This document shows, piece by piece, positions 22,850 through 30,486 of a DNA stretch of 64,000 nt (position 1 is the first letter of the stretch; each line of letters begins with the position of its first letter). The stretch covers positions 434,001-498,000 of the forward strand of contig NZ_VFNU01000001.1 in NCBI RefSeq assembly GCF_006715725.1, given 5' to 3'. The DNA comes from Nocardioides sp. SLBN-35 (GTDB lineage Bacteria > Actinomycetota > Actinomycetes > Propionibacteriales > Nocardioidaceae). Both the position numbers and the translations under genes were made by a program. The notes beneath the pieces are model-generated. The model searched no databases, was not told the origin of the DNA, and saw nothing but the letters and a program-made list of their open reading frames with translations.

Positions 22850-23911
22850 ATGGCGATCCTGAAACGCTCCCGTGAGATCACGCCCGCCGAGGACTACGGC
22901 TTCTTCGGCCCCGAGTCCGTGGCCTGGAAGGTCTGGGGCTACCCGACCTCGCTGACCATCGGCTTCAGCCGGGCGGTCGTCGTCGAGGAGCTCGACCCCA
23001 ACCTGGTGGCCTCGGTCGACCGGACCCAGGACATCTACAGGCGGCCGAAGACCCGCTACGACCGCACCATCCACTACTTCGCGCTGGTCGCCTTCGGCGG
23101 CAGCCGGGCCACGGCCCGCGCCGCAGACGTGCTGGTCAAGGTGCACAGCAAGGCGATCGGCACCGAGCCCTACGGCGGTGGGCAGTACGACGCCAACGAC
23201 CCCGACTCGCAGCTGTGGATCCTCGTCACCGGTTGGCACTCGGTGCTCAAGGCGTACGAGATGTACGGGCCGGGGCGACTGTCCGAGGCCGAGGAGGCGC
23301 AGTACTGGGAGGAGTGCGCGCGGGCCGCCGAGCTGCAGACCTGCTCGCCCGACGACGTACCGCGCTCGCGCGCCGAGCTGCACTCCTACTACGAGCGGAT
23401 GCGGCCGGTGATGTCCGGCTCGCCCATCGCGCAGCGGGCGATGAAGCACCTGATGGACATCGACCAGCTCGTCGAGGTGCCGCTCGTGCTGCGCCCGGCG
23501 CAGTGGGTCGTCGGGCGGTTCTTCCGCGCCGGCGTGATCGCGACGTTGCCGCACTGGATGCGGGAGATGGGCGAGGTGACCCAGCCGCGGTTCATGGACG
23601 TGTTGGCGCGGCCGGTGCTGCGCGCGACCTTCGCCGCGATCTCGGTGAGCAAGCGGCTCCAGCTGCGCATCCTCGGGCTGCTCTCGCCCAGCACCGTCCC
23701 GGTGGTCGCGCCGGTCCTGCTCGGCGTGGCCCCGGTGACCCCGGAGCTGCTGACGCCGGTGCAGGCCCAGGAGCGCTACGGGTACGACCGGCCGGCCCAG
23801 GCGCACCTGGCCTGGCGCGCCAAGCAGCGCCAGTCGGTGTTCGGGCGGGGCGAGGCGCCCAGCGACGCCGGGCTCGTCGAGTCCGAGGCCGTGCTGGGCC
23901 GCCTGGCCTGA
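22850..23911 (+). CDS. MpaB/rubber-oxygenase-like protein (DUF2236)
   Basis: The 353-residue protein belongs to the MpaB/Lcp-like family of b-type haem oxygenases. Recognisable family regions are YDRTIHYFALVAFGGSRATARAADVLVKVHSKAIG and YDANDPDSQLWILVTGWHSVLKAYEMYG, which include the histidines expected to bind haem. These enzymes cleave carbon-carbon double bonds in polyprenyl chains, but most bacterial members are uncharacterised. Its promoter is shared with a divergent TetR gene, implying it is inducible. Confidence 0.85.
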   Translation: MAILKRSREITPAEDYGFFGPESVAWKVWGYPTSLTIGFSRAVVVEELDPNLVASVDRTQDIYRRPKTRYDRTIHYFALVAFGGSRATARAADVLVKVHSKAIGTEPYGGGQYDANDPDSQLWILVTGWHSVLKAYEMYGPGRLSEAEEAQYWEECARAAELQTCSPDDVPRSRAELHSYYERMRPVMSGSPIAQRAMKHLMDIDQLVEVPLVLRPAQWVVGRFFRAGVIATLPHWMREMGEVTQPRFMDVLARPVLRATFAAISVSKRLQLRILGLLSPSTVPVVAPVLLGVAPVTPELLTPVQAQERYGYDRPAQAHLAWRAKQRQSVFGRGEAPSDAGLVESEAVLGRLA

Positions 23912-23961
23912 GGGCCCGCCTGCCAGAGTGAGCCCACTGTTCGTGTGCTGAAGGAGGATCC

Positions 23962-24252
23962 ATGGGGCTGAATCCCGTCGCCGACGTGCTGAAGCGCGCC
24001 GACAAGGTGCTCAAGAGCGCCGAGACCGCGCTCGGAAACGTCGACACCACGCTCGGCACCGTCGGCACCACGCTGGCCGACGTCGACGGCAAGCTGACCA
24101 GCGTCGACACCACGCTGGCCGAGACCAAGGTGGTGCTCGGCGAGGTGCAGGCGCTGCTGGGCCAACTCGACGAGAAGCTCGTCCTGCTCGACGAGGTGCC
24201 CGAGCTGAAGACCAAGCTGGACGCCGTCCTGGCGGCGATCCAGAAGGGCTGA
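23962..24252 (+). CDS. Small heptad-repeat (coiled-coil) protein
   Basis: The 96-residue protein has no cysteine, little aromatic content and an almost unbroken run of heptads such as LGNVDTTLGTVGTTLADVDG and VDTTLAETKVVLGEVQALLG. At DNA level the segment for VDTTL is partly duplicated. It should form a long amphipathic helix or coiled coil; similarity in style to phasins or apolipoprotein-like proteins is weak. AAGGAGG precedes the ATG. It stands alone between the oxygenase and the ABC operon. No function can be assigned. Confidence 0.7.
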   Translation: MGLNPVADVLKRADKVLKSAETALGNVDTTLGTVGTTLADVDGKLTSVDTTLAETKVVLGEVQALLGQLDEKLVLLDEVPELKTKLDAVLAAIQKG

Positions 24253-24263
24253 AGACCTCGATC

Positions 24264-24318
24264 CCCTGTTTGCAGACACCATGTCGTTATGATGTCGACA
24301 CAGTGTCTTCAAACAGGG
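24264..24318 (+). promoter_or_regulatory. Operator with 16-bp arms centred on the -10 box of the ABC operon
   Basis: Arms 24264-24279 and 24303-24318 match at 15 of 16 positions. Between them lies TATGAT (24288-24293), a near-perfect -10 box, and the symmetry centre of the arms is at 24291. Inner half-sites TGTCG and CGACA are also seen. A bound dimer pair would straddle the promoter. The TetR protein encoded third in the operon is the obvious candidate. Confidence 0.75.
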
Positions 24319-24328
24319 AGTGGTGGAG

Positions 24329-25426
24329 ATGTACCTCGCGCTGAGGGAGCTGCGTGTCGCTCGGGGACGGTTCGTCCTCGTCGGGTCGGTGATCGCCCTC
24401 GTGGCGATGCTGGCGACCATGCTGTCCGGCCTGGCCAACGGGCTCGTCGACGACGGCATCTCCGGCCTGCGCCGCCTGCCCATGACCCACCTGGCGTTCC
24501 AGTCGGGCGCGGAGGAGACCTTCAGCCGCTCCACGCTCAACGACGAGGACCTCCAGCGGTGGTCGGGCGTCGACGGCGTCGAGGCCTCGCCGCTCGGCGT
24601 GTCCTTCGTGAACGCCCGCACCGAGGGCGGTACGACGGTCGACATCGCGCTGTTCGGCGTACCCGCCGGCTCCTTCCTCGCCCCACGCCACGACGCCGAG
24701 GAGGCGCTCGCCGGACCACCGGGGCTGGTGCTCAGCCACGAGTTCGAGGAGCAGGGGATCGAGGTCGGTGACGAGCTGACCATCGTCGGCGTCGACGAGC
24801 TGGTCCCGGTCCTCGGCTTCACCTACGCCGGCTCGTACGGCCACGTCGAGATCGCCTTCACCGGCCTCGAGACCTGGCAGTCGCTGCTGTACGGCGACAA
24901 CGCCCGCGGCCGCTTCTCCGCGATCGCGCTGAAGGGCGACCCCGACGCGGTCGCGGCCGCGGCCGCGCGGATCGACGCCGACGCCGGCACCGCGACCGTC
25001 ACCAAGGAGCAGGCCTACGCCGGCTCGCCCGGCTACGCCGGTGAGACCCAGACCATGTCGATGATCCAGTGGTTCCTGCTCGTCATCTCCGCGCTCATCG
25101 TCGGCGCCTTCTTCGTGGTGTGGACCATGCAGCGGGCCCGCCAGATCGCGCTGCTCAAGGCTCTCGGCGCCTCGCGTGCGTACGTGGCCCGTGATGCCGT
25201 CGGGCAGCTGGTCGTCGTGCTCCTCGGCGCCACGGCGCTGGGCGGGCTGGTCGCGTTCGGCGTCGGTGCGCTCATCGGCAACACCGCCGTGCCTTTCCGG
25301 CTCGCGGCCGGACCTGCCCTGACCGCCCTCGGGCTGCTGGTCGTCGCCGGCCTGCTCGGCTGCCTTGCCGGAATCCGGCACGTGGTGTCCGTCGACCCCG
25401 CCATGGCGCTGCGCAGCGCCGACTGA
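24329..25426 (+). CDS. ABC transporter permease, FtsX/MacB type
   Basis: The 365-residue protein has one N-terminal membrane segment, a large external domain (about 45-240) and three C-terminal membrane segments, ending PAMALRSAD, as in the FtsX-like permeases. It pairs with the ATPase encoded next. Such MacB/LolCDE-like pairs export or extract lipids, peptides or drugs, or act as mechanotransmitters. The ATG at 24329 is preferred over a GTG at 24320 by spacing to GGGAG. Confidence 0.88.
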   Translation: MYLALRELRVARGRFVLVGSVIALVAMLATMLSGLANGLVDDGISGLRRLPMTHLAFQSGAEETFSRSTLNDEDLQRWSGVDGVEASPLGVSFVNARTEGGTTVDIALFGVPAGSFLAPRHDAEEALAGPPGLVLSHEFEEQGIEVGDELTIVGVDELVPVLGFTYAGSYGHVEIAFTGLETWQSLLYGDNARGRFSAIALKGDPDAVAAAAARIDADAGTATVTKEQAYAGSPGYAGETQTMSMIQWFLLVISALIVGAFFVVWTMQRARQIALLKALGASRAYVARDAVGQLVVVLLGATALGGLVAFGVGALIGNTAVPFRLAAGPALTALGLLVVAGLLGCLAGIRHVVSVDPAMALRSAD

Positions 25427-25453
25427 CCTCGACCGAGCTGAAGGAGAATCCCC

Positions 25454-26134
25454 ATGTCCCTGCGCCTGGAGAACATCACCGTCGCCGTCCCGGACGGCAC
25501 CACACGCCGCGTCCTCCTCGACCGGCTCGACCTCGAGGTCCAGCCGGGCGAGACCGTCGCGGTCACCGGCGCCTCGGGCTCCGGCAAGTCGACCCTCGTC
25601 GCGGTGGCCGGCCTGCTCCGCGCCCCCGACGAGGGCCGGGTGCTGCTCGGTGGCAGCGACGCGAGCGCGCTCTCCGACCGCGGCCGGGTCCGGCTGCGCC
25701 GCGACCAGGTCGGGATCGTGTTCCAGTCGCCCAACCTGCTGCCCGCACTCACCGCCCGCGAGCAGGTCGAGATCGTCGCCCACATCGCCGGCAGCCTCGA
25801 CAGCGCCGCCAAGGCCCGTGCGGTCGACCTGCTCGCCCGCGTCGGCCTGGCCGAGCGCCTCGACGCCCGGCCCGCCGAGCTGTCCGGCGGCGAGCGCCAG
25901 CGGGTCGGCATCGCTCGCGCGCTGATGAACGAGCCGAGCGTCGTGCTCGCCGACGAGCCGACCGCCTCGCTCGACCCCGAGCGCGGGCAGGCCGTGCTCG
26001 ACCTGCTCCTCGACGAGGCCCGGCGCGTCGGCGCCGCTACCGTGGTGGTCACCCACGACCCGGACCAGGCCGCCCGGGCGGACCGCCATCTGCACCTCAG
26101 CCAGGGTGCGGTCCGGGTGGAGAGCAGGACCTGA
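25454..26134 (+). CDS. ABC transporter ATPase, MacB/LolD type
   Basis: A 226-residue ATPase with Walker A GASGSGKS (about 38-45), signature LSGGERQR, Walker B VVLADEPTASLD and H-loop VTHD, typical of the LolD/MacB/FtsE branch. It drives the FtsX-type permease encoded 27 bp upstream. AAGGAG is the ribosome site. Confidence 0.9.
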   Translation: MSLRLENITVAVPDGTTRRVLLDRLDLEVQPGETVAVTGASGSGKSTLVAVAGLLRAPDEGRVLLGGSDASALSDRGRVRLRRDQVGIVFQSPNLLPALTAREQVEIVAHIAGSLDSAAKARAVDLLARVGLAERLDARPAELSGGERQRVGIARALMNEPSVVLADEPTASLDPERGQAVLDLLLDEARRVGAATVVVTHDPDQAARADRHLHLSQGAVRVESRT

Positions 26135-26164
26135 TCGCCCGACCCGACCCACGGGAGGAGAGCC

Positions 26165-26758
26165 ATGCCGCGGATCACCGGCGCGAACATCGCCGAGCAC
26201 GTCGCCGCGCAGGAGGCCGCCGTGGTCGAGGCCGCCCAGCGGCTGTTCGCGGAGCGTGGGGTCGCGGCGGTCTCGCTCGGCGACATCGCCGCCGAGGTCG
26301 GGCTCGGCCGGACCTCGCTCTACCGCTACTTCCCGACGAAGGGGCACATCCTCCAGGTCTGGTTCGACCGGGAGATGGACCCGCTCCTCGTCCGCGCGCA
26401 GGCGGTCGTCGACGAGCTCGGCCCGACGGCCGCCGGACTGCGCGCCTGGCTCGACGTGCAGCTCGACTTCGTCACCGACGAGGCGCACGGCGCCCTGGTC
26501 GACGCGAGCGCGGCGGCGCCCGAGCTCTCGCCCGAGATCGTCGCCCACTTCGGGCAGCGGCACCGGGAGCTGTACGCCACCCTCGGCGACATCCTCCGCG
26601 CCGGCGGCGCCCGTACGCCGGAGGAGGCGCGGGTCCGCGCGCTGCTCGTGGCCGGGCTGGTCCGCTCGTCGGCCGACCTCGTGGCGAACGGCGTGCCGGC
26701 GTCCGTCGTACGCGAGGAGCTGCACCGGGCCGCGACCGCGGTGGCCGGGCTCGACTGA
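26165..26758 (+). CDS. TetR family regulator of the ABC operon
   Basis: A 197-residue repressor with the helix-turn-helix SLGDIAAEVGLGRTSLYRYFPTKGHIL near residues 38-64. It is co-transcribed with the ABC pair, so it probably represses the whole operon through the large palindrome at 24264-24318 and responds to the exported compound. Ribosome site GGGAGGAG. A short hairpin follows its stop. Confidence 0.87.
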   Translation: MPRITGANIAEHVAAQEAAVVEAAQRLFAERGVAAVSLGDIAAEVGLGRTSLYRYFPTKGHILQVWFDREMDPLLVRAQAVVDELGPTAAGLRAWLDVQLDFVTDEAHGALVDASAAAPELSPEIVAHFGQRHRELYATLGDILRAGGARTPEEARVRALLVAGLVRSSADLVANGVPASVVREELHRAATAVAGLD

Positions 26759-26775
26759 TCCGGCGGCACGCCGGA
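26759..26775. terminator. Short hairpin between convergent genes
   Basis: TCCGGCG-GCA-CGCCGGA is a perfect 7-bp stem with a 3-nt loop directly at the end of the TetR gene. No T-run follows, as usual in such GC-rich genomes. Confidence 0.5.
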
Positions 26776-26794
26776 CCGGTCCGTTGTGGAGTTG

Positions 26795-27430
26795 TCAGGA
26801 CTCCATCGGCACCGCCTCCTCCACCTTCAGGCCGAGCGCGCGCACCAGCACCACGGCCTGGTCGAGGTCGATCACGGCCTTGCCGAGGGAGGCGGCGACC
26901 GGGTCGACCGAGGACAGGTCGGAGCCGCGCAGGTCGGCCCCGGACAGGTCGGCCTCGTGCAGCCAGGCACCGCCGAGGTCGACGTGGTGCAGGGTCGCGC
27001 CGGTGAGCCGGGCGCCGGTGAGGTCGGCCTCCCGAAGGCTCGCGCGCCGGATCGTGGCCTGCCGCAGGTCGGCGCCGGGCAGTCCGACGAACTGCCAGTT
27101 GCCGCCGACCACCTCGACCGGCCCGAACCGGCACCGGTCGAACGTCGACCCGACCAGCTTGCAGCCCTCGAACCGCGCGCCGAAGAAGGCGGACTTGGTG
27201 AAGGTGCAGTTGAGGAAGCCGGTGTCGGTGAACCGAGCGCCGTTGAGGTCGCAGTCGCGGAAGCTGCACCCCTCGAACGTCGCGCCGCGCGCGACGACGT
27301 CGGTCAGGTCGACGTCGACGAAGGCCACCCGCTCGAAGGTCCGGCCCGACAGGTCCTCGCCGTCCCAGCGCTCGGCGACGACCTCCGTGTCGGTCGGCGG
27401 GGTCGGGGTTCCGTGTCGTCGCTCAGCCAT
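26795..27430 (-). CDS. Pentapeptide-repeat protein, MfpA/Qnr-like
   Basis: The 211-residue protein is mostly built of five-residue repeats with Leu/Phe at the centre (for example ADLTG, ADLSG, GATFE, GCKLV), forming a right-handed beta-helix. Layout and the end [15 protein letters not shown] resemble mycobacterial MfpA, which mimics DNA and protects gyrase from fluoroquinolones. That role here is inference. It is a single gene, divergent from folE; no good ribosome site precedes the ATG. Confidence 0.8.
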   Translation of the reverse strand: MAERRHGTPTPPTDTEVVAERWDGEDLSGRTFERVAFVDVDLTDVVARGATFEGCSFRDCDLNGARFTDTGFLNCTFTKSAFFGARFEGCKLVGSTFDRCRFGPVEVVGGNWQFVGLPGADLRQATIRRASLREADLTGARLTGATLHHVDLGGAWLHEADLSGADLRGSDLSSVDPVAASLGKAVIDLDQAVVLVRALGLKVEEAVPMES

Positions 27431-27459
27431 GGGAGGAGTGTGGACGCAGGGTCCGACGG

Positions 27460-27488
27460 TTGACAGACGGCCCTCCACAGCCTCTAAA
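27460..27488 (+). promoter_or_regulatory. Promoter of folE
   Basis: A perfect TTGACA (27460-27465), 17-bp spacer and TCTAAA (27483-27488). Transcription would start only a few bases before the GTG at 27497, so the message has almost no leader and the GGAAG there may not serve as a ribosome site. Confidence 0.6.
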
Positions 27489-27496
27489 TAGGAAGC

Positions 27497-28102
27497 GTGA
27501 CAGTTTTAGAAAGTGAGTGGCGGCCGCGGGTCGTCACCGACGGTCCCTCGGTCGACCGCACCGAGGCCCGTCGCGCTGCCGTCGACCTGCTCACGGCGCT
27601 CGGGCTGGACCTGACGGTCGAGCACCTCGCCGACACCCCGCGCCGGATGGTCGACGCGCTGGTCGAGCTGACCTCGCCGCCGGAGTTCGAGCTGACGACG
27701 TTCCCCAACGACGACGCGTACGACGAGCTGGTGCTGGTCGAGGACATCCCGGTGCAGTCGCTGTGCGAGCACCACATGCTGCCGTTCGTCGGCGTCGCAC
27801 ACGTCGGGTACCTGCCCGGCGGCCGGATCCTGGGGCTGTCCAAGTTCGCCCGGATGGTCGACCACCACGCCCGCCGGCCCCAGACCCAGGAGCGCCTGAC
27901 CAAGCGGATCGCGGACCACCTCCAGCGGGCGCTCGAGCCGCGTGGCGTCGGCGTCGTCATCGACGCCCAGCACACCTGCATGAGCCTGCGCGGAGCCCGG
28001 GCGACCGGCTCCCGGACCCTGACCTCGGCGATGTTCGGGCAGCTGCGCGACGACGCCCGCAGCCGTGCGGAGTTCCTCGACCTGACGAGGGGGCGGCGAT
28101 GA
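27497..28102 (+). CDS. folE: GTP cyclohydrolase I
   Basis: The 201-residue enzyme has the zinc and catalytic set of FolE: Cys90 and His93 in [10 protein letters not shown], Cys161 in HTCMSLRG, and catalytic His92. It opens the GTP ring to make dihydroneopterin triphosphate, first step of folate and pterin cofactors. No other folate gene is adjacent; instead it overlaps a ferredoxin reductase gene as ATGA, an unusual partner. It may be a second folE copy serving a special pterin or deazapurine route (inference). A pterin dehydratase is encoded at 43973-44302. Confidence 0.92.
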   Translation: MTVLESEWRPRVVTDGPSVDRTEARRAAVDLLTALGLDLTVEHLADTPRRMVDALVELTSPPEFELTTFPNDDAYDELVLVEDIPVQSLCEHHMLPFVGVAHVGYLPGGRILGLSKFARMVDHHARRPQTQERLTKRIADHLQRALEPRGVGVVIDAQHTCMSLRGARATGSRTLTSAMFGQLRDDARSRAEFLDLTRGRR

Positions 28103-29295
28103 ACATCGTGGTGATCGGGGGCGGACTGGCCGCGGCCAACGCCGCGGGCGAGCTGCGCGAGCAGGGGCACACGGGCGACATCGTCGTCGTGGGCGGCGAG
28201 CCGCACCCGCCGTACGAGCGACCGCCGCTGTCGAAGGGACTGCTCCTCGGCTCGTCGGAGCCGGACGAGGCCCAGGTCCATCCGCGCGAGTGGTACGACG
28301 AGCACCAGGTCGACCTGCGCGAGGGGACCGTGGCGACGGCGATCGACCTCGACCGCAGGCGGGTGCAGCTCAGCTCCGGGGAGCTGCCCTACGACCGGCT
28401 GCTCCTCGCCACCGGCGCCACCCCGCGACACCTGCCGATGGCGGACGGCTCCGGCGCGCCGGTGCTCCACCTGCGCACCCTCGACGACGCACTCGCCCTG
28501 CGCGAGCGGCTGAGCGAGGGCGCGCGGATCGCGATCATCGGCGCCGGGTGGATCGGCCTCGAGGTCGCCTCGGCAGCCCGCCAGCGGGGCGCCTCGGTGA
28601 CCGTCCTCGAGTCGGCGCCGCTGCCGCTGCAGCGCGTGCTCGGCGACGAGATCGCGACCGTGTTCGCCGACCTGCACCGCGCGCACGGCGTCGACCTGCG
28701 CCTCGGCGTCCGGGTCGCCGGCGTCGAGAACGAGCACGGCGAGGCAGTCGTCCACGTCGAGGGCGCCGACCCCGTCGTCGCCGACCTGCTCGTCGTTGCC
28801 GTCGGTGTCTCGCCCACCGACGAGCTCGCCGCCCGCGCGGGTCTCGCCGTCGACAACGGCATCCTCGTCGACGCCTGGCTGCGCACCCCCGACCCCCATG
28901 TCTTCGCCGCAGGCGACGTCGCCAACCACGACCACCCCACCCTCGGCACCCACGTCCGCGTCGAGCACTGGGACACCGCCATCCACCACGGGCGCCACGC
29001 GGCGCGGGTGATGCTCGGCAGCGACGAGCCGTACACGCGGCTGCCGTACTTCTTCACCGACCAGTACGACCTCGGGATGGAGTACGTCGGCCACGGTGCC
29101 GGGTACGACGACCTCGTGGTCCGCGGCGACCTGGCCGCCCGGGAGGCGAGTGTGCTGTGGTTGCGCGAGGACCGGGTGATCGCCGGGATGCACCTCAACG
29201 ACTGGGACGCGATCGGCCCGCTGCGTGCGGTCGTCGGTCAACCGGCCACGGAGGCGGTCAGGGACCCGGCGGTGCCGCTCGGGGATCTCATGTAA
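28099..29295 (+). CDS. NAD(P)H-dependent ferredoxin/rubredoxin reductase (FAD)
   Basis: The 398-residue flavoprotein has an FAD-binding motif at the N-terminus (VVIGGGLAAANAAGELRE), an NAD(P)H-binding motif IIGAGWIGLEVA near 150 and the FAD-closing motif VFAAGDVA near 270. The ending (YFFTDQYDLGMEYVGHG) matches reductases that feed electrons to ferredoxins of P450 or dioxygenase systems. No ferredoxin gene lies beside it. Translational coupling to folE by ATGA suggests linked use. Its TAA stop is inside the left arm of the palindrome that follows. Confidence 0.9.
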   Translation: MNIVVIGGGLAAANAAGELREQGHTGDIVVVGGEPHPPYERPPLSKGLLLGSSEPDEAQVHPREWYDEHQVDLREGTVATAIDLDRRRVQLSSGELPYDRLLLATGATPRHLPMADGSGAPVLHLRTLDDALALRERLSEGARIAIIGAGWIGLEVASAARQRGASVTVLESAPLPLQRVLGDEIATVFADLHRAHGVDLRLGVRVAGVENEHGEAVVHVEGADPVVADLLVVAVGVSPTDELAARAGLAVDNGILVDAWLRTPDPHVFAAGDVANHDHPTLGTHVRVEHWDTAIHHGRHAARVMLGSDEPYTRLPYFFTDQYDLGMEYVGHGAGYDDLVVRGDLAAREASVLWLREDRVIAGMHLNDWDAIGPLRAVVGQPATEAVRDPAVPLGDLM

Positions 29296-29369
29296 CTAAG
29301 TGTTACGTCGCGCAATTGGGGCTGGTGGGACGCATGTTGTGGAGAACCGTGCAGTAACACTTAGTTACA
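29291..29369. repeat. Inverted repeat carrying the stop codons of both flanking genes
   Basis: Arms 29291-29306 and 29354-29369 (16 nt) are perfectly complementary around a 47-nt loop. The left arm holds the TAA stop of the ferredoxin reductase gene (29293-29295), the right arm the TAA of the convergent deaminase gene (29365-29367). The arms contain GTAACTAAGTGTTAC, unusually AT-rich for this genome. Confidence 0.85.
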
Positions 29370-29847
29370 AGCGGCCGTGGTGCTGGGCGTGCAGCGTCCG
29401 CAGCCGCTCGGCGAACTCCTCGACGGGGCCGTCGACGGGGATCCCGGGCGCGACCTCGGTGATCCGCAGCGGGGTGACGGGGGAGGCGGGGAGGCCGAGG
29501 TCGGCGTACCACTGCACGAGCTGGGGCGTGGACGTCGCGAAGACGATCCGGCCCAGGCCGGCCCAGGCGTGGGCGGCCGAGCACATCGCGCAGTGCTCGC
29601 CGGAGGTGTACACGGTCAGCGCCGGGCGCTCACCCTCCGGCACGTTGGCCGCGGCCCACAGGGCGATCGCGAGCTCGGGGTGCTGGGTGCCGTTGCCGCC
29701 GCTGACCCGGTTGTGGTCCTCGAGCAGCACGGTGCCGTCGGCGGCGACGAGGACCGAGCCGAACGGTTCGTCGCCGAGACCGACGGCGGTCTCGGCGAGC
29801 TCGACGCAGCGCGCCAGGTGGCGCAGGTCCTCGGTGGAGATGGTCAT
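29365..29847 (-). CDS. Nucleoside/guanine deaminase family protein
   Basis: The 160-residue protein has the zinc-deaminase pattern: HPELA (His ligand and proton-shuttling Glu) and GEHCAMCSAA (two Cys ligands). Size and motifs place it with guanine deaminases and tRNA-adenosine-deaminase-like enzymes. The C-terminal part with WYADLGLP favours small-molecule substrates. It precedes nothing in its own direction except the convergent palindrome, and lies downstream of the two-component genes with a 12-bp gap, so it may be in their operon. Confidence 0.85.
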   Translation of the reverse strand: MTISTEDLRHLARCVELAETAVGLGDEPFGSVLVAADGTVLLEDHNRVSGGNGTQHPELAIALWAAANVPEGERPALTVYTSGEHCAMCSAAHAWAGLGRIVFATSTPQLVQWYADLGLPASPVTPLRITEVAPGIPVDGPVEEFAERLRTLHAQHHGRL

Positions 29848-29859
29848 GACAGTGCCTCC

Positions 29860-30486
29860 TCAGGCGCGGATGATCCGCCGCTCGATGGCGGCGGCGACGG
29901 CACCGGCCCGGGTGTCGACGCCGAGCTTGGTGTAGATGTGCGAGAGGTGCGACTTGACGGTCGCCTCGGACACGAACAGCTCGCGGGCCATCTCCTTGTT
30001 GCCGAGGCCCCGGGAGAGCAGCTCGAGCACCTCGACCTCGCGCTCGGTGATGGTGACCGCGCCGGGCGTCGTACGACGGACCAGGGTCGCGGCGACCGAC
30101 GGAGCCAGCACGGTCTCCCCGCGCGCGGTGGCGCGGATGCCTGCGAACAGCTCGTCGGGCGGGGCGTCCTTGAGCAGGTAGCCGCGGGCGCCGGCCTCGA
30201 GGGCGCGCAGGATGTCGGACTCGGTGTCGTACGTCGTCAGCACCAGCACCTCCGGCGGCGTGGACAGCGCCCGCAGCGCGGCGGTGACCTCTGCGCCACC
30301 GGCCTCGCCGTCACCGAGGCTGAGGTCCATGAGCACCACGTCGGGCCGGTCCGCGGTGACCACCGCGACCGCCTGGTCGAGACCGGAGGCCTCGCCGACC
30401 ACGCACAGGTCCTCCTGCCCGTCGACGAGGGCACGCAGCCCGGCCCGGACGACCGGGTGGTCGTCGACCAGCACGATCCGGATCAC
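29860..30486 (-). CDS. NarL/FixJ response regulator
   Basis: A 208-residue regulator: receiver domain with phosphoacceptor Asp54 (VLMDLSLGDG), and a LuxR-type helix-turn-helix near the end (LSRGLGNKEMARELFVSEATVKSHLSHIYTKLGV). The GTG at 30486 overlaps the stop of the kinase gene as GTGA. Its targets are unknown; the deaminase just downstream and the secreted propeller gene divergent to the kinase are candidates. Confidence 0.9.
   Translation of the reverse strand: MIRIVLVDDHPVVRAGLRALVDGQEDLCVVGEASGLDQAVAVVTADRPDVVLMDLSLGDGEAGGAEVTAALRALSTPPEVLVLTTYDTESDILRALEAGARGYLLKDAPPDELFAGIRATARGETVLAPSVAATLVRRTTPGAVTITEREVEVLELLSRGLGNKEMARELFVSEATVKSHLSHIYTKLGVDTRAGAVAAAIERRIIRA

Noticed and set aside
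24287..26725. An open frame of over 800 codons on the minus strand across the ABC operon and TetR gene
   Set aside because: Three well-formed genes with ribosome sites lie on the plus strand; the antisense product has no recognisable motif.
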